DNA of 64,000 bases, taken from the NCBI RefSeq assembly GCF_042432825.1, contig NZ_JBHLWN010000077.1:124001-188000 (forward strand). The letters are read 5' to 3'. Of the stretch, positions 35,401 to 43,957 are shown one piece after another (within the stretch, counting starts at the first letter, position 1; each line of letters starts with the position of its first letter). This DNA comes from Gordoniibacillus chartarius. Lineage in GTDB: Bacteria; Bacillota; Bacilli; Paenibacillales; NBRC-103111. Under the pieces are notes generated by a model. It searched no databases and had not been told where the DNA came from. It saw nothing but the letters and a program-made list of their open reading frames with translations. A program made the position numbers and the translations under genes.

Positions 35401-36216
35401 CTCATCCCCGGAGCCGAGCAGCGAAGCGATCAGCGCGCGCAGCCGTCCGAAGTCGTTGTGCGGATGCTGCGGCACTTTGGTCGTAACGAACAGCATCCCC
35501 GCCGCTTCGATGCCCCAGCTTCGGAACGCTTCCTCCGCACTCGCCCGGTACGACTCGAAGGGCAGCTCCTGCTCGCGGTGCTTATCGATCATATTCACGA
35601 TCAAATATAACGGCTTGCCCCAATCCTTCATCTTCTTCGCGAAGGCGAAATTGATCTCCGACTGCACATGATTGTAATCCATCACGTAAAAAACGACGTC
35701 GGCCAAATGCAGCGCCGACTCCGTCGCCAGCTGATGGGCATCGTCCGTCGAATCGATGCCCGGCGTATCGAGCAGCATCCCCCGATCCCCGAGCATCGGC
35801 AGCGGATACGTAATGCGGACCGCCTCAATATCTTCCCCGTTCACGCAATAAGCGTCGAGCTCGCTCAGCGGCACCTTCTCGACAACTCTTTCCTGACCGC
35901 CGCCAGCCATAGCGGCGATCCGCGTCACCTCCGCCCCCGGCTCGCCGCTGCGGATCGAAACCAGGTTGGCGGACGTCGGAATCGGACTCGACGGCAGCAG
36001 CGGATGTCCGCACAGCCGGTTAATTAATGTCGATTTGCCCGCCGAGAAATGCCCGCAAAAGGCAATCGCCGTCAAGCGGCTCTGCGCCTTATCCGCCAGC
36101 TGCCCGAATTTGGCCGAAGTTATCGCGTTACCGTCCCGCCTTAGGTCCTCTTCCAGCCGCTTCAAGGCGGCGGCTCCTTGCTGTCCAAGCTCCATCGTAT
36201 CCATCATTGTTGTCAT
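32455..36216 (-). CDS. dynA: Double-headed bacterial dynamin-like GTPase
   Basis: This 1253-residue protein has two complete dynamin-like modules in tandem, as in B. subtilis DynA (YpbR, about 1190 residues). The first GTPase has GHFSAGKST (about 55-63), LDTPGIDST and NMIDKH; the second has GAFSAGKSS (about 675-690), VDTPGADS and INAAD. Long Glu/Ala/Arg-rich helical segments follow each GTPase, and an Ala/Gly/Pro-rich linker separates them near residues 570-640. DynA tethers and fuses membranes and helps cells survive membrane stress, phage or pore-forming agents. The ATG at 36216 has GGGGAGAGAG upstream. It is monocistronic. Confidence 0.93.
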   Translation of the reverse strand: MTTMMDTMELGQQGAAALKRLEEDLRRDGNAITSAKFGQLADKAQSRLTAIAFCGHFSAGKSTLINRLCGHPLLPSSPIPTSANLVSIRSGEPGAEVTRIAAMAGGGQERVVEKVPLSELDAYCVNGEDIEAVRITYPLPMLGDRGMLLDTPGIDSTDDAHQLATESALHLADVVFYVMDYNHVQSEINFAFAKKMKDWGKPLYLIVNMIDKHREQELPFESYRASAEEAFRSWGIEAAGMLFVTTKVPQHPHNDFGRLRALIASLLGSGDELRRYSLDRSVRFLLEEHKAWLEDRNGPQREQLELRLEAEAAAGDGAEAGGLAAGAEAVREYEAKTKEREALLGAAERLTAELRKEAAGIIENANITPAPTRDLAHEYLQSRKPGFKVGLFGSAAKTAAEIERRLEAFRRNLAEQVEAQLDWHLRAALKQAAEREGVKSEALTAELETLGVEVRGDWLAAQVSGAAGFGSDYTLNYSKQAAAELKAQYRKLTFERIDRVAAAVQERAEAGSAQLDAELAALESKLGAWRELQQLAQQEAAALQAVAALWPEAPLAAPALPDPGALAPVQGDAGEPGADRDGDGAWGATVAIDTVLAASHTMKAAAAAGGLEEAAGRTAAAGWSGADYRRRLSASAGRLEQAAALLDPLAALRGTAAAMREKAARLRGGTFTIALFGAFSAGKSSFANALLGERILPVSPNPTTAAINRIVPPSAEWPHGTARVRMKSADAIAADVRYSLDVLGESASDMTDALARIRRLSPAAVPAKGKPHYAFLRAVEVGWAQAEPQLGRDVRITLDEFAAYVADEARSCFVEFIELHYANELTEQGIVFVDTPGADSINARHTGVAFDYIKNADAILFVTYYNHAFSQADREFLLQLGRVKDSFELDKMFFIINAADLASGPEELQGVLAHVESNLLQHGIRRPRLYPVSSLQAVEGKLAGDALKVEQSGIAEFERQFIRFSMEELASVAVHSAELELQRAEHTLSRWIERAKEGEAQRASRLQELEQALQAGESMLDGADFTEERKELAKDIRELLYYVKQRTSYRFGELYNICFNPSLFREEPDAKAALHQAWRELERMIGFNLSQESLATTLRVENTLNRLAAKRCESWGKELSAMLDGFEPAEYEAKRFPTPEAAADQGLSAAVPAKLLSAHFKTAKQFFEGSGKASLRAELEPLVNEPMNAWVERETERLTAIYERELQAWLADLKERRQTELREHGDGLRDALQMKIDVAELERLVGRLKTLAE

Positions 36217-36270
36217 GTCGCAGTCTCTCTCCCCAATTCCTGCCCCATTATTTTCTCTATGTCAAATGAA

Positions 36271-36300
36271 AAAGAAAAAAACCGAATCGCTTCGGTTTTT
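36271..36300 (-). terminator. Terminator of the 90-residue conserved gene
   Basis: AAAAACCGAA-GCGA-TTCGGTTTTT hairpin overlapping the stop codon, followed by T-rich sequence. Confidence 0.85.
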
Positions 36301-36571
36301 AGTGTAGCACATTTTCTTTCGTCGGGATAAAAATTTCGAATACGTCGCGATGTTGAAGAATGGTAATGTCGGAGTCCTTCACCTTCATGACGACGACTTC
36401 CGGCTTCGTTCTCATTTTCTCCAAGTAGTTCTCCGGCACGTCACCGGATTCGCTGACCGTAATACCCTCGATCACTTTCTCCTCGTTTTCCTTCAGCGGA
36501 GTCTTCAATACTTCCTCGTAAATATCGGAAAATATTTCAAAGTTGTTCGTATACACAGCGATGCACTTCAC
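36299..36571 (-). CDS. Conserved-looking small protein, about 90 residues, unknown
   Basis: This soluble alpha/beta protein has a charged centre (LKENEEKVIEG) and two short beta-like runs (PEVVVMKVKD, DVFEIFIPT). Two starts are possible: ATG at 36577 directly abutting GAAGG, or GTG at 36571 six bases after AAGG; the latter spacing is preferred. It has no signal peptide or membrane helix. It lies between dynA and nth in the same direction, with its own terminator. I do not recognise its function. Confidence 0.75.
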   Translation of the reverse strand: MKCIAVYTNNFEIFSDIYEEVLKTPLKENEEKVIEGITVSESGDVPENYLEKMRTKPEVVVMKVKDSDITILQHRDVFEIFIPTKENVLH

Positions 36572-36609
36572 AGCCATCCCATCCTTCGATCTAATTTCTG
36601 AACGTAGAC

Positions 36610-37272
36610 CTAACTAGTTTTCCTGTTTTTTCCGTCTTTCATACGTCGCTTGCCTTCTTTGCATACGTCGAGCAGCGGGCAAACGTCGCATTGCGGATTT
36701 TGCGCTTTGCAGTGATAACGACCGAAAAAAATGAGACGATGATGCGTCTGCGTCCATTCCTCCTGCGGCACCAGCTTCATCAGCTGCTTCTCCACTTCCA
36801 GCACGGTATCATCCGGCTTGGCGGCTCCGAGCCGCTTGGATACTCGTTCCACATGCGTATCGACAGCGATCGCCGGCACGCCGAAAGCGTTGGAGACGAC
36901 AACATTGGCCGTCTTGCGTCCGACGCCGGGGAGCTCAGTCAGCTTTCCATGCTCCTGCGGCACTTCACCGCCGTACTGATCCAGCAGCACTTGACACAGC
37001 TTCTGGATGTGCTTCGCTTTATTTCGGTACAGACCGATTCGCCTAATGTCCTGCTCCAGCTCTTCCAGGGGCACGGCAATGTAATCCTCGGGACGCTTGT
37101 ACTTCTGAAACAGCGTCGCCGTAACCTTATTGACGGTTTCGTCCGTACATTGTGCGGACAGCAGCACGGCAATCGTCAGCTCGAACGGGTTCGAATGGTG
37201 AAGCTCGCAGTGCGCATCGGGAAACATGTCCGCGATTACATCGAGGATATGCCGCATTTGTTTGCGGTTCAT
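36610..37272 (-). CDS. nth: Endonuclease III, DNA glycosylase/AP lyase
   Basis: This 220-residue base-excision repair enzyme removes oxidised pyrimidines and cleaves abasic sites. The helix-hairpin-helix LPGVGRKTANVV contains the catalytic Lys, and the catalytic Asp is in AVDTHVERV. The C terminus has the [4Fe-4S] ligand pattern C-x6-C-x2-C-x5-C (CKAQNPQCDVC, then PLLDVC). The ATG at 37272 has CAGGAGGG upstream; an earlier in-frame start lies ahead of the ribosome site. The tail is basic. Confidence 0.96.
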   Translation of the reverse strand: MNRKQMRHILDVIADMFPDAHCELHHSNPFELTIAVLLSAQCTDETVNKVTATLFQKYKRPEDYIAVPLEELEQDIRRIGLYRNKAKHIQKLCQVLLDQYGGEVPQEHGKLTELPGVGRKTANVVVSNAFGVPAIAVDTHVERVSKRLGAAKPDDTVLEVEKQLMKLVPQEEWTQTHHRLIFFGRYHCKAQNPQCDVCPLLDVCKEGKRRMKDGKNRKTS

Positions 37273-37399
37273 GTTGCAAGCCCTCCTGACGGGCAAATCA
37301 TACCCTCAAGTTTACAGAATCGCCCGCCCGGAATCAATGCTTATCGGACAAAAAATACGTCAGTTTTGCAAATTTCTTGTGAAAGTTTTCCTTACGGAC

Positions 37400-37453
37400 G
37401 CGAAACCCGCCGGCCTCAAGGAAGAAATGATCGGCTTCCAGCGGCGGCGGGTC
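37400..37453 (-). terminator. Probable terminator of the large SLH protein gene
   Basis: ACCCGCCG ... CGGCGGGT arms with a long loop, followed by TTTCG on the minus strand. Confidence 0.5.
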
Positions 37454-37469
37454 TATGCGGCAAGTAGGT

Positions 37470-40181
37470 TTACTTCTCCATTTCAATGACGCGGTTATCG
37501 ATATAATAGACGGTTACGGCGTCCTTCGCAGCGAACGAAGAGATCGTCAGCGTTTGCGTGCCCTGATGCAGATATGCACGAGAATACATCGTCATCTCGC
37601 TCTTTCCCGCAGCCGTGCTGAACGATAATGAATTCGCCGTAGCGCTGTACGCTTCGAACGTCATCTGCGCCGTTGTAGCAACGCGAAGCACCGGCTTGTC
37701 GGCTGCATCCTTCATGAATTGCACCCGGTCTCCCGCCTTCAGGCTGGTCAGCGGCAGTGGCGCTCCGGCTTGGCCGGTAATGGAGGCGTTGGCGCCAAGT
37801 GTAATCAGCTGCGTGACTCCGGCAAAATCTTGAACCGTTACCGTTCCGGCTGCCGGATCGACCGCAAGCACTTTGCCGCGCAGCGGCACGACCACTTCCG
37901 CGCGGGTTACGGAATTTCCCTTAAAGGTCAAGCGGACATATTCATCTACCGGAATATCGGCTACGGTCGGGGACGTGTCGCCCGGTACGACCAGCTCGAC
38001 TCCCCAATCGAGCGTAAGCGCCAAATTCGTTCCGTTCGCGTCCTGAAGCGTCAGCTGCCGAGCATTCGCGTTGCGGAGCAGCACTTTGTACAGATCGGTC
38101 TTTGTGGCGGTAATCTTCATAATTTGATCCTGCTGTCCCGGGTTCAAATCAATCGTCACCGTATCCCCGATCTTCAGGTCAGACAGCGTCGCATTCGACT
38201 TGCCGTACAGCTCGATCGCAGGCGGGAACGACATTTTGAAGAACACATCCTGCCCGCCGCTTCTGATCGTCATTTGATTCGTGACCGCGTTCAGCTCGCT
38301 GATCGTACCGAACAGCTGCGTCGCCATCGTCATGCTCGAAATCGTCTTGTCTTTGCCGACTTGGATGTTAACCTTCTTGCCTTTGGAGAACGTGCCGTAA
38401 AAATTTGACAGCGAATACGTGGTGCCTAAATAGACAAAGGCCGTTTTATCGTTGACGAAGAACACATCCGGCATTCCGTCGTTCTTTTCCACAGTAAGAA
38501 ACTTCTTGGTATCGTCGTAATCGGTAATCGTGGCAAACACGAGATTTTGCACCGAACGGTTCGAGACCGTAATCAGCTGCACTTTATTGTTCAGCAGCTC
38601 AACGCTCAGCTCGTCTCCGGCGATCAAATCGTTCAAGCCTGCGCTCGTTTTGCCTTCGATAGCGACCCGTACGGTGTCGCTGAGCTCATAGGCCTTCAGC
38701 TCGCCGTTCGTTGTTCGAATCGTCATCACGCCAAGCTTGCTGTTGACGGAATCGATCAGCGTACCTTTGACGGCCGACCCGATATCGATTTGCTTCGTTA
38801 CGGTCACCGCCGACAGCTGATTTTCCTTTACCGAATACGATACCGTGTCCCCGACGTGCAGCGAGCTGAGATCGCCTTGTCCGCCGCCGATCAACGTCAC
38901 GTTAACGTATGCGCTCAGGTCATATGTCTCGATCTGCCCGGATGTCTTGTCCAGCACCTTAAACACTTTGGCGTTACGGTCAATCTCCTGCACCGTACCC
39001 TCGGACGTCTTGCTGACCGGTACCCCTTTGACGACGATTTGCGTGAACTTATCCGATTTGACCAGCTTGTTCCGCTGCACCTCGACGGTGGCGTTCTTCG
39101 TCAGCGCCGCCAGACTGGAGCCTTCACCGTTCTCGTCGATGACGGCAACATCGTCCGACAGCTGGAACTCCTTCAGGCTGCCTTCGACCATCAAGTACAG
39201 CTTCAGCCCTGCGAGATTCACGTCCAGCATGGACCCCGAATGCGTCTCCAGCTGCAGCTGGTCGCTAACGAGCTCCACATAGTAGGCAGTGCCCCCCGCT
39301 TGAAGAATGGACACTTCATAGGTTGGCTTCAGGCTGCTTGCGGCGATGGTCTCGCCTTCGTTCTTGCCGTAGAACGGCGTTTCCTCAGGCAAATTGTATG
39401 TAAGATAAGTACCGTCTTCGTTTTGCAGCACGAGCTTGCCGCCGCCGATTGCGCTGAAGTAGCCTTTCTTATAGCGCGCAGACTTGACCTTGGCGTGCTT
39501 CTCCGAGCGGCTCAGGAACGTCGCCATCTGGGCGCGCGTGATGCTGCCCTGCGGCTGGAACGTGCCGTCCTCGAAGCCCTGTACGAGACCGAGCTTGACC
39601 GCTTGGTTGACATAGCCCTTGGCCCAGGAAGAGATTTTGGCGCTGTCTTTGAAATCCGGTGTGCCGCTTTCAGTCTCTTGGCCCAGCATCCGGACCATAA
39701 TCTTCGCCACCCATTCGCGGGTTGCAGGCCGCGTGCCCCAGTTTTTGGCCGCTCCGTTCGCCGACGTCTCTTCCTCGAGCGTAATCAATTTGCGGCTTAA
39801 CGCTTCGCCGACATACTTTTGGGCAAAAGAGCTGACCGTAAACGGCAGGTTATACGTTGTCTCATTTTCGTTGATTTCCTCATCGGCCCCCAGCGCCCGC
39901 ATGACCATAATCAGCACTTGCTCCTGGGTAACCGCATCATCCGGCTTATACTCGCCGTTCTCGTTTCCTTCGACAATGCCCTCAATTGCGAGCTTCGTTA
40001 CGTGCTGCAAAGCCCAATGGTTCGCTCCGACGTCCGGAAACTTCGTGCGAATCGACGTGCTGGCCGAGGCGGATGCGCTCGTCCCCGTCGTTTCCGCCGC
40101 CGCTGCCGGCACAGCCGCCAGCACCATTGAGGCTACGGCTGCACCGATCATAAGTTGTTTTGCCATACGAAGTTGCTTCAT
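37470..40181 (-). CDS. Large S-layer-homology surface protein with tandem beta-modules
   Basis: This 903-residue exported protein has a signal peptide ending near PAAAA (about residue 29) and a short Ser/Thr/Ala linker. Three SLH domains (about 45-105, 105-165 and 172-228; FPDVGANHWA, PDFKDSAKIS) bind pyruvylated secondary wall polymer. The remaining 670 residues contain seven or eight degenerate modules of about 70-77 residues, each opening with G-x-[VLI] plus a beta-hairpin and closing with an L-x-x-G-D-x-[VL] segment (for example SLHVGDTVS, DLKIGDTVT, SLKAGDRVQ). The start is ATG 40181 after AGGAG. It is third in a surface unit with the amidase and GerMN lipoprotein. Confidence 0.88.
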   Translation of the reverse strand: MKQLRMAKQLMIGAAVASMVLAAVPAAAAETTGTSASASASTSIRTKFPDVGANHWALQHVTKLAIEGIVEGNENGEYKPDDAVTQEQVLIMVMRALGADEEINENETTYNLPFTVSSFAQKYVGEALSRKLITLEEETSANGAAKNWGTRPATREWVAKIMVRMLGQETESGTPDFKDSAKISSWAKGYVNQAVKLGLVQGFEDGTFQPQGSITRAQMATFLSRSEKHAKVKSARYKKGYFSAIGGGKLVLQNEDGTYLTYNLPEETPFYGKNEGETIAASSLKPTYEVSILQAGGTAYYVELVSDQLQLETHSGSMLDVNLAGLKLYLMVEGSLKEFQLSDDVAVIDENGEGSSLAALTKNATVEVQRNKLVKSDKFTQIVVKGVPVSKTSEGTVQEIDRNAKVFKVLDKTSGQIETYDLSAYVNVTLIGGGQGDLSSLHVGDTVSYSVKENQLSAVTVTKQIDIGSAVKGTLIDSVNSKLGVMTIRTTNGELKAYELSDTVRVAIEGKTSAGLNDLIAGDELSVELLNNKVQLITVSNRSVQNLVFATITDYDDTKKFLTVEKNDGMPDVFFVNDKTAFVYLGTTYSLSNFYGTFSKGKKVNIQVGKDKTISSMTMATQLFGTISELNAVTNQMTIRSGGQDVFFKMSFPPAIELYGKSNATLSDLKIGDTVTIDLNPGQQDQIMKITATKTDLYKVLLRNANARQLTLQDANGTNLALTLDWGVELVVPGDTSPTVADIPVDEYVRLTFKGNSVTRAEVVVPLRGKVLAVDPAAGTVTVQDFAGVTQLITLGANASITGQAGAPLPLTSLKAGDRVQFMKDAADKPVLRVATTAQMTFEAYSATANSLSFSTAAGKSEMTMYSRAYLHQGTQTLTISSFAAKDAVTVYYIDNRVIEMEK

Positions 40182-40218
40182 GTGTGTAAAGTTCTCCTCT
40201 CGCCCGTACGGTTAGTCG

Positions 40219-40806
40219 TTATTCTGAATTGCGCTTCATCGGATACGGCAGATCCATATGACCCATCAATGACTCCACTTGCTTGCCGTCTACCGTTACG
40301 TAAATTTCCTGCACCTCGGCAAATTGAAACAGCGTCTTCCGCAGCGCCTGCAGCATCAGCGCTTCGCCGCCCGATCCCAAACGGCCGGAGTCGTCGATCT
40401 TCAGGTCCAGCTTCAGCTTGCCTTGCTCGAACGTCACTTTGTTGTACGCTATACCCTCGAACAGTGCCGTCGCTTTAGGATCGGATGATTGTTGAAGCGA
40501 CTTTAAAGCAGCCGTGTATTTATCCGCATCCGTCGCGTACGTGATCTTCGTCGTTTTGGCAACGATGGCGTTGCCATCTTCATCTCCGAAGTAAGCCTGA
40601 ATATCGGCGCTTTTCATCTGAGGCTCGGCAGCTTGTGCCGGGGTTGCCGATGGTGCCGGAGCCGGTGATGTCTGACTCGTAGCAGCCGGAGCTTGCTGGG
40701 ATTGCTGCTGGGAGGCCGGCTTGTCCTTTACGCCGCAGCCTGCGGTTATGACCGCAAGCGCCGCTCCGGCAAGGAGTAGACGATGGAACATGCGTTGATT
40801 GTTCAT
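40219..40806 (-). CDS. GerMN-domain lipoprotein
   Basis: This lipoprotein has about 195 residues. A lipobox, VITAGC, at the end of the N-terminal helix predicts lipidation at Cys near residue 24. A Gln/Pro/Ala/Ser-rich linker (about 30-65) leads to a GerMN domain (about 68-190). GerMN domains occur in GerM of the sporulation cell-wall machinery and in surface lipoproteins that cooperate with amidases. The start is ATG 40806 with AGAGGTGA upstream. It follows the amidase gene with the ribosome site inside the amidase stop region, indicating translational coupling. Confidence 0.87.
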   Translation of the reverse strand: MNNQRMFHRLLLAGAALAVITAGCGVKDKPASQQQSQQAPAATSQTSPAPAPSATPAQAAEPQMKSADIQAYFGDEDGNAIVAKTTKITYATDADKYTAALKSLQQSSDPKATALFEGIAYNKVTFEQGKLKLDLKIDDSGRLGSGGEALMLQALRKTLFQFAEVQEIYVTVDGKQVESLMGHMDLPYPMKRNSE

Positions 40807-40820
40807 AATTGGTTCACCTC

Positions 40821-42521
40821 TCACTTGATGTTCAAGTAGTCTAAGATGGTTTGTGCAATGGAGGCGGCTACTCGGTTCTGAAAGGCTTCGTCGAACATGT
40901 TGTTTTCGTCGGTTTTATTGGATAAATACCCGATTTCCAGCAAAACGGCAGGCATTGTCGTATATTTCACGACGCGGAAATCATTCTTCCGTACCCCGCG
41001 GTCCGGGAAGCCGGCGGAAGTCAAGATCGACTGGTGAAGCGCCTTGGCCAGATTCAAGCTCTGCTCGTTGTAGTAGTACGTTTCGGAACCCCGAATAGCC
41101 GGCTTGCCCGGCAGCTTGTTGCCGTGAATCGATACGAACACATCCGCTTGATGACTGTTGGCGAAGTCGACTCGGTCATTCAGCTCGACGAACGTATCGT
41201 CGGAACGGGTCATCAGCACTTCGACCTTTGGATTGGTCTTGAGAATGGCCTCCACCTTCTTGGCCATGGCCAAGTTAAACGTCTTCTCCGTCTTGCCCGT
41301 GAGAGATACGGCGCCGCCGTCATGATCGCCGTGTCCGGCGTCGATCACGATGATCGGCTTGATCTCCTTCATGTCGAAGGCGATTTGGTTTGCCGGCAGC
41401 GTCTTCGGATCCACTGCGGTCAATGCTGCCCTAGCCTTCAAATCTATTATAATTCTGACGGTGGAAGGTTCGCTACTATAATTGGAGAAGCGAATACGCT
41501 GCGCTACAGGATGGTCGAGCGCAATTTCGCCGACCGATCCGGTCAGCTTTGCCTTAAGGCCGGCATCCAGCTCCGAATACGGCAGGTCGACAACGAACCG
41601 GTCCGGATTCGTCAGCGTAAACGTGTTCGGCTTTGTCGTCACGCTTTTGGTTGTAATCGTAAGCCGGTCATTCGAGAAATCGATGGCGGAGATCGTCCCC
41701 GGCTTCAAGTCGGGATCCGGCTCGGCAGCGCTCGCACTCGGCGCCTTCGCAGGCTTGTCCGCCGTATTCGTACTGCCTGAAGCCGTTGCCGTGCCTTTGC
41801 CTCCTGCGCCTTGAGCGGTTCCCGCAGCTGCAGGCCGCCCTGTAGAGCTTGTGGCGCTCAGGGATCCCGATCCGCCGTCCGCTGCCGTACTCGAACCGGA
41901 CGAACCGGCCGTGTTCGTCTTGCCGGAGTCCGTCCCTTTCGTCCCCGCCGTTCCTCCTGCCGCCGAGGCTGCTCCCGTCCCCGTCGTCGTATTATTGCTA
42001 GTGCCCGCCGTACTGCCGGCTCCCGCGGCTCCTCCCGCCGTTGCTGCCGAAGCAATGGCGCTCCCGCCGGCCGGCTCCGCTTTTTTATATAAATACACTG
42101 CACCGACCAGCTCGTCCCACGTCACTTTGACGCCCAGCTGCTCACTGACGTACCGGAGCGGCAGCATCGTACTGCCGTCCACGATTACGGGCGCTTCATC
42201 CAGCGTCGTCGTTTTGCCGTTCGCTACAACTTCCTTCTTATCGATGGTCAGCACAATCTTGACCGCATCGCGCGTAATGACGACCTTCCGATTCGGACCG
42301 TCCCACTCGACCTTCGATCCGATACTCTCCGCAATAATCCGGACCGGCACCAGTACCGTCCCGTTCACATTGCGGGCAGGAACCTCCGGAGTCAACGGCA
42401 ATCCGTTCAAAAATAACGGTGTAGTGGGGACGGCCGCCTTGGCATTGTCCGCGCCCATTGCCCATTCCGGTACGAGCAGCGCGCCAGCGAGCAAGGCGCA
42501 CCCCGCTATCCAAGCTTTCAT
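40821..42521 (-). CDS. Secreted N-acetylmuramoyl-L-alanine amidase (Amidase_3) with stalk and AMIN domains
   Basis: This 566-residue protein has a signal peptide (to about AMGADN) and a copper-amine-oxidase-like N-terminal domain (about 35-150; VPVRIIAESIG, PLRYVSEQLG). A 110-residue Gly/Ala/Ser/Thr linker (about 155-265), an AMIN-like domain (about 275-375) and a zinc amidase (about 390-565) follow. Zinc and catalytic residues are visible in DAGHGDHDGG, KTEKTFN, SIHGN and LLEIGYLS. It should cleave the bond between muramic acid and the stem peptide during wall turnover or sporulation. The ATG at 42521 has CGAGGTGA upstream. It is the first gene of the amidase/GerMN/SLH unit. Confidence 0.93.
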   Translation of the reverse strand: MKAWIAGCALLAGALLVPEWAMGADNAKAAVPTTPLFLNGLPLTPEVPARNVNGTVLVPVRIIAESIGSKVEWDGPNRKVVITRDAVKIVLTIDKKEVVANGKTTTLDEAPVIVDGSTMLPLRYVSEQLGVKVTWDELVGAVYLYKKAEPAGGSAIASAATAGGAAGAGSTAGTSNNTTTGTGAASAAGGTAGTKGTDSGKTNTAGSSGSSTAADGGSGSLSATSSTGRPAAAGTAQGAGGKGTATASGSTNTADKPAKAPSASAAEPDPDLKPGTISAIDFSNDRLTITTKSVTTKPNTFTLTNPDRFVVDLPYSELDAGLKAKLTGSVGEIALDHPVAQRIRFSNYSSEPSTVRIIIDLKARAALTAVDPKTLPANQIAFDMKEIKPIIVIDAGHGDHDGGAVSLTGKTEKTFNLAMAKKVEAILKTNPKVEVLMTRSDDTFVELNDRVDFANSHQADVFVSIHGNKLPGKPAIRGSETYYYNEQSLNLAKALHQSILTSAGFPDRGVRKNDFRVVKYTTMPAVLLEIGYLSNKTDENNMFDEAFQNRVAASIAQTILDYLNIK

Positions 42522-42720
42522 GCGTTCACCTCGTTCACATTATGCATCTCGCCATCTAGCAATCTAGCAACCTCTCAATTTTAACAAAGAAAACCAAAAA
42601 AAGACACAAAAACCTCCTCTTCGACGTCAAAATGGTACCTTCTTAGACGCGTTCCGCAGCGGAAAGTTGCACTCTGCCGAAAATCGCCGGCGATCCTTCC
42701 GCAAATATCCGGGTGCCTCG

Positions 42721-42765
42721 CAAAAGAAAAGCCTGCCCCACAGCCGTATGGCAGCGGTACAGGCT
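42721..42765 (-). terminator. Terminator of the kinase-diguanylate cyclase unit
   Basis: AGCCTG ... CAGGCT stem with inner pairing, followed by TTTTCTTTT on the minus strand. Confidence 0.7.
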
Positions 42766-42780
42766 CGAGATGTATTTGCA

Positions 42781-43899
42781 TCAGAAGTTGCGCTCGACTC
42801 CATGCGCGTCTTCTGGATATCCGGCTATAATCGTACGGTTTTTCCCGTTTTTTTTAGCTGTGTACAGCGCCGCATCGGCATTGTTAAAGAGCTCTTCCTT
42901 CGTCATCCCGGGAAGCAGCTTCTGCACGCCGATACTGACGCTGATATGACGGCCTTGCAGCTCTGGATGCGCTTTTTCTTGGATCGATTGGCGAATGCGC
43001 TCCAATTGCCCGTAAAACTTGTCCGTCGGCTTCTCGACTGTCAGGACGGCAAACTCTTCCCCGCCGTACCTGGACGCGAAATCGTTCGATTCGAGAAACG
43101 CCTTCATTTGACCGGCAACAAAAGCGATGATCGCATCTCCAACGGAATGGCCGAACGTGTCATTAACCTGCTTAAAGCTGTCAATGTCAATAATCGCGAG
43201 ATGAACATCCAGCCCGGCAGGATTATCCAAGGAAAAAATGCCGTTCAGATGCTCATGAAACGACTTATGGTTATAGAGCTCCGTTGCCGGGTCGATTCGG
43301 TTCATTTTTTCCATCAGCACGTTCTTGGTTTGCAGTTCCTGCATCTCTCTTGTCGCCGCAAGGAGATCTTGCACCAGATTGAAGCCGCGGACCCGTAAAT
43401 TGTTGATGATCAGCGCAGTACAAAGGAGCAAGGCGATAAGCAGACTCATGTTGGAAAGCGTGAGGGAAGCGCGCAAACCGGACGAAGCCGAGATGAGCAC
43501 CGGAACGCTGATCAGCGCCTGAACAAGAGCGAAAACGATAATTTTAATCCGGTAGTAATACAGCGATATGAGAATCGGGATAATCAGGATGTACAAAACC
43601 ATCGGCAGCTCATACAAAGCGAGAATAATGACGCCGATCAGCACGTTGACTCCCGCTAAAAGCACATAGTCCGCATACCGGTATTGCTTTCGAACGTACC
43701 ATTCGAGCAGTACGATCACACCGATCATTTTCGCGACGGGGAAAACCAAAACATGCATCGCAAACAGAAGCATATCGTGGGTAGTAAAGATCAAGTTAAC
43801 GCTCGCAGTTGTCGTATACAGAATTACGACCCGCCAGCACGTTCGTATGATGTTGCGTGATAATGAGCGCGTGTTGAGCAGAAAGTCGGCAGTTCTCAT
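42781..43899 (-). CDS. Membrane diguanylate cyclase
   Basis: This 372-residue protein has about six N-terminal membrane helices (to about residue 180), a short coiled segment and a GGDEF domain (about 205-365). The active-site motif RYGGEEFAV is intact, so c-di-GMP synthesis is expected. No RxxD inhibitory site is present at the usual distance upstream (ESNDFAS instead), so product feedback may be missing. The ATG at 43899 is chosen because the product then begins with the membrane domain; its ribosome site (GAAAGCGAG) is weak. It follows the histidine kinase gene by 58 bases in the same direction. Confidence 0.9.
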   Translation of the reverse strand: MRTADFLLNTRSLSRNIIRTCWRVVILYTTTASVNLIFTTHDMLLFAMHVLVFPVAKMIGVIVLLEWYVRKQYRYADYVLLAGVNVLIGVIILALYELPMVLYILIIPILISLYYYRIKIIVFALVQALISVPVLISASSGLRASLTLSNMSLLIALLLCTALIINNLRVRGFNLVQDLLAATREMQELQTKNVLMEKMNRIDPATELYNHKSFHEHLNGIFSLDNPAGLDVHLAIIDIDSFKQVNDTFGHSVGDAIIAFVAGQMKAFLESNDFASRYGGEEFAVLTVEKPTDKFYGQLERIRQSIQEKAHPELQGRHISVSIGVQKLLPGMTKEELFNNADAALYTAKKNGKNRTIIAGYPEDAHGVERNF

Positions 43900-43957
43900 A
43901 ACGATATCTCGCTTTCTCGGATGAGGTGAATTCAGATGAAGTATCGCTGACCTCCGT

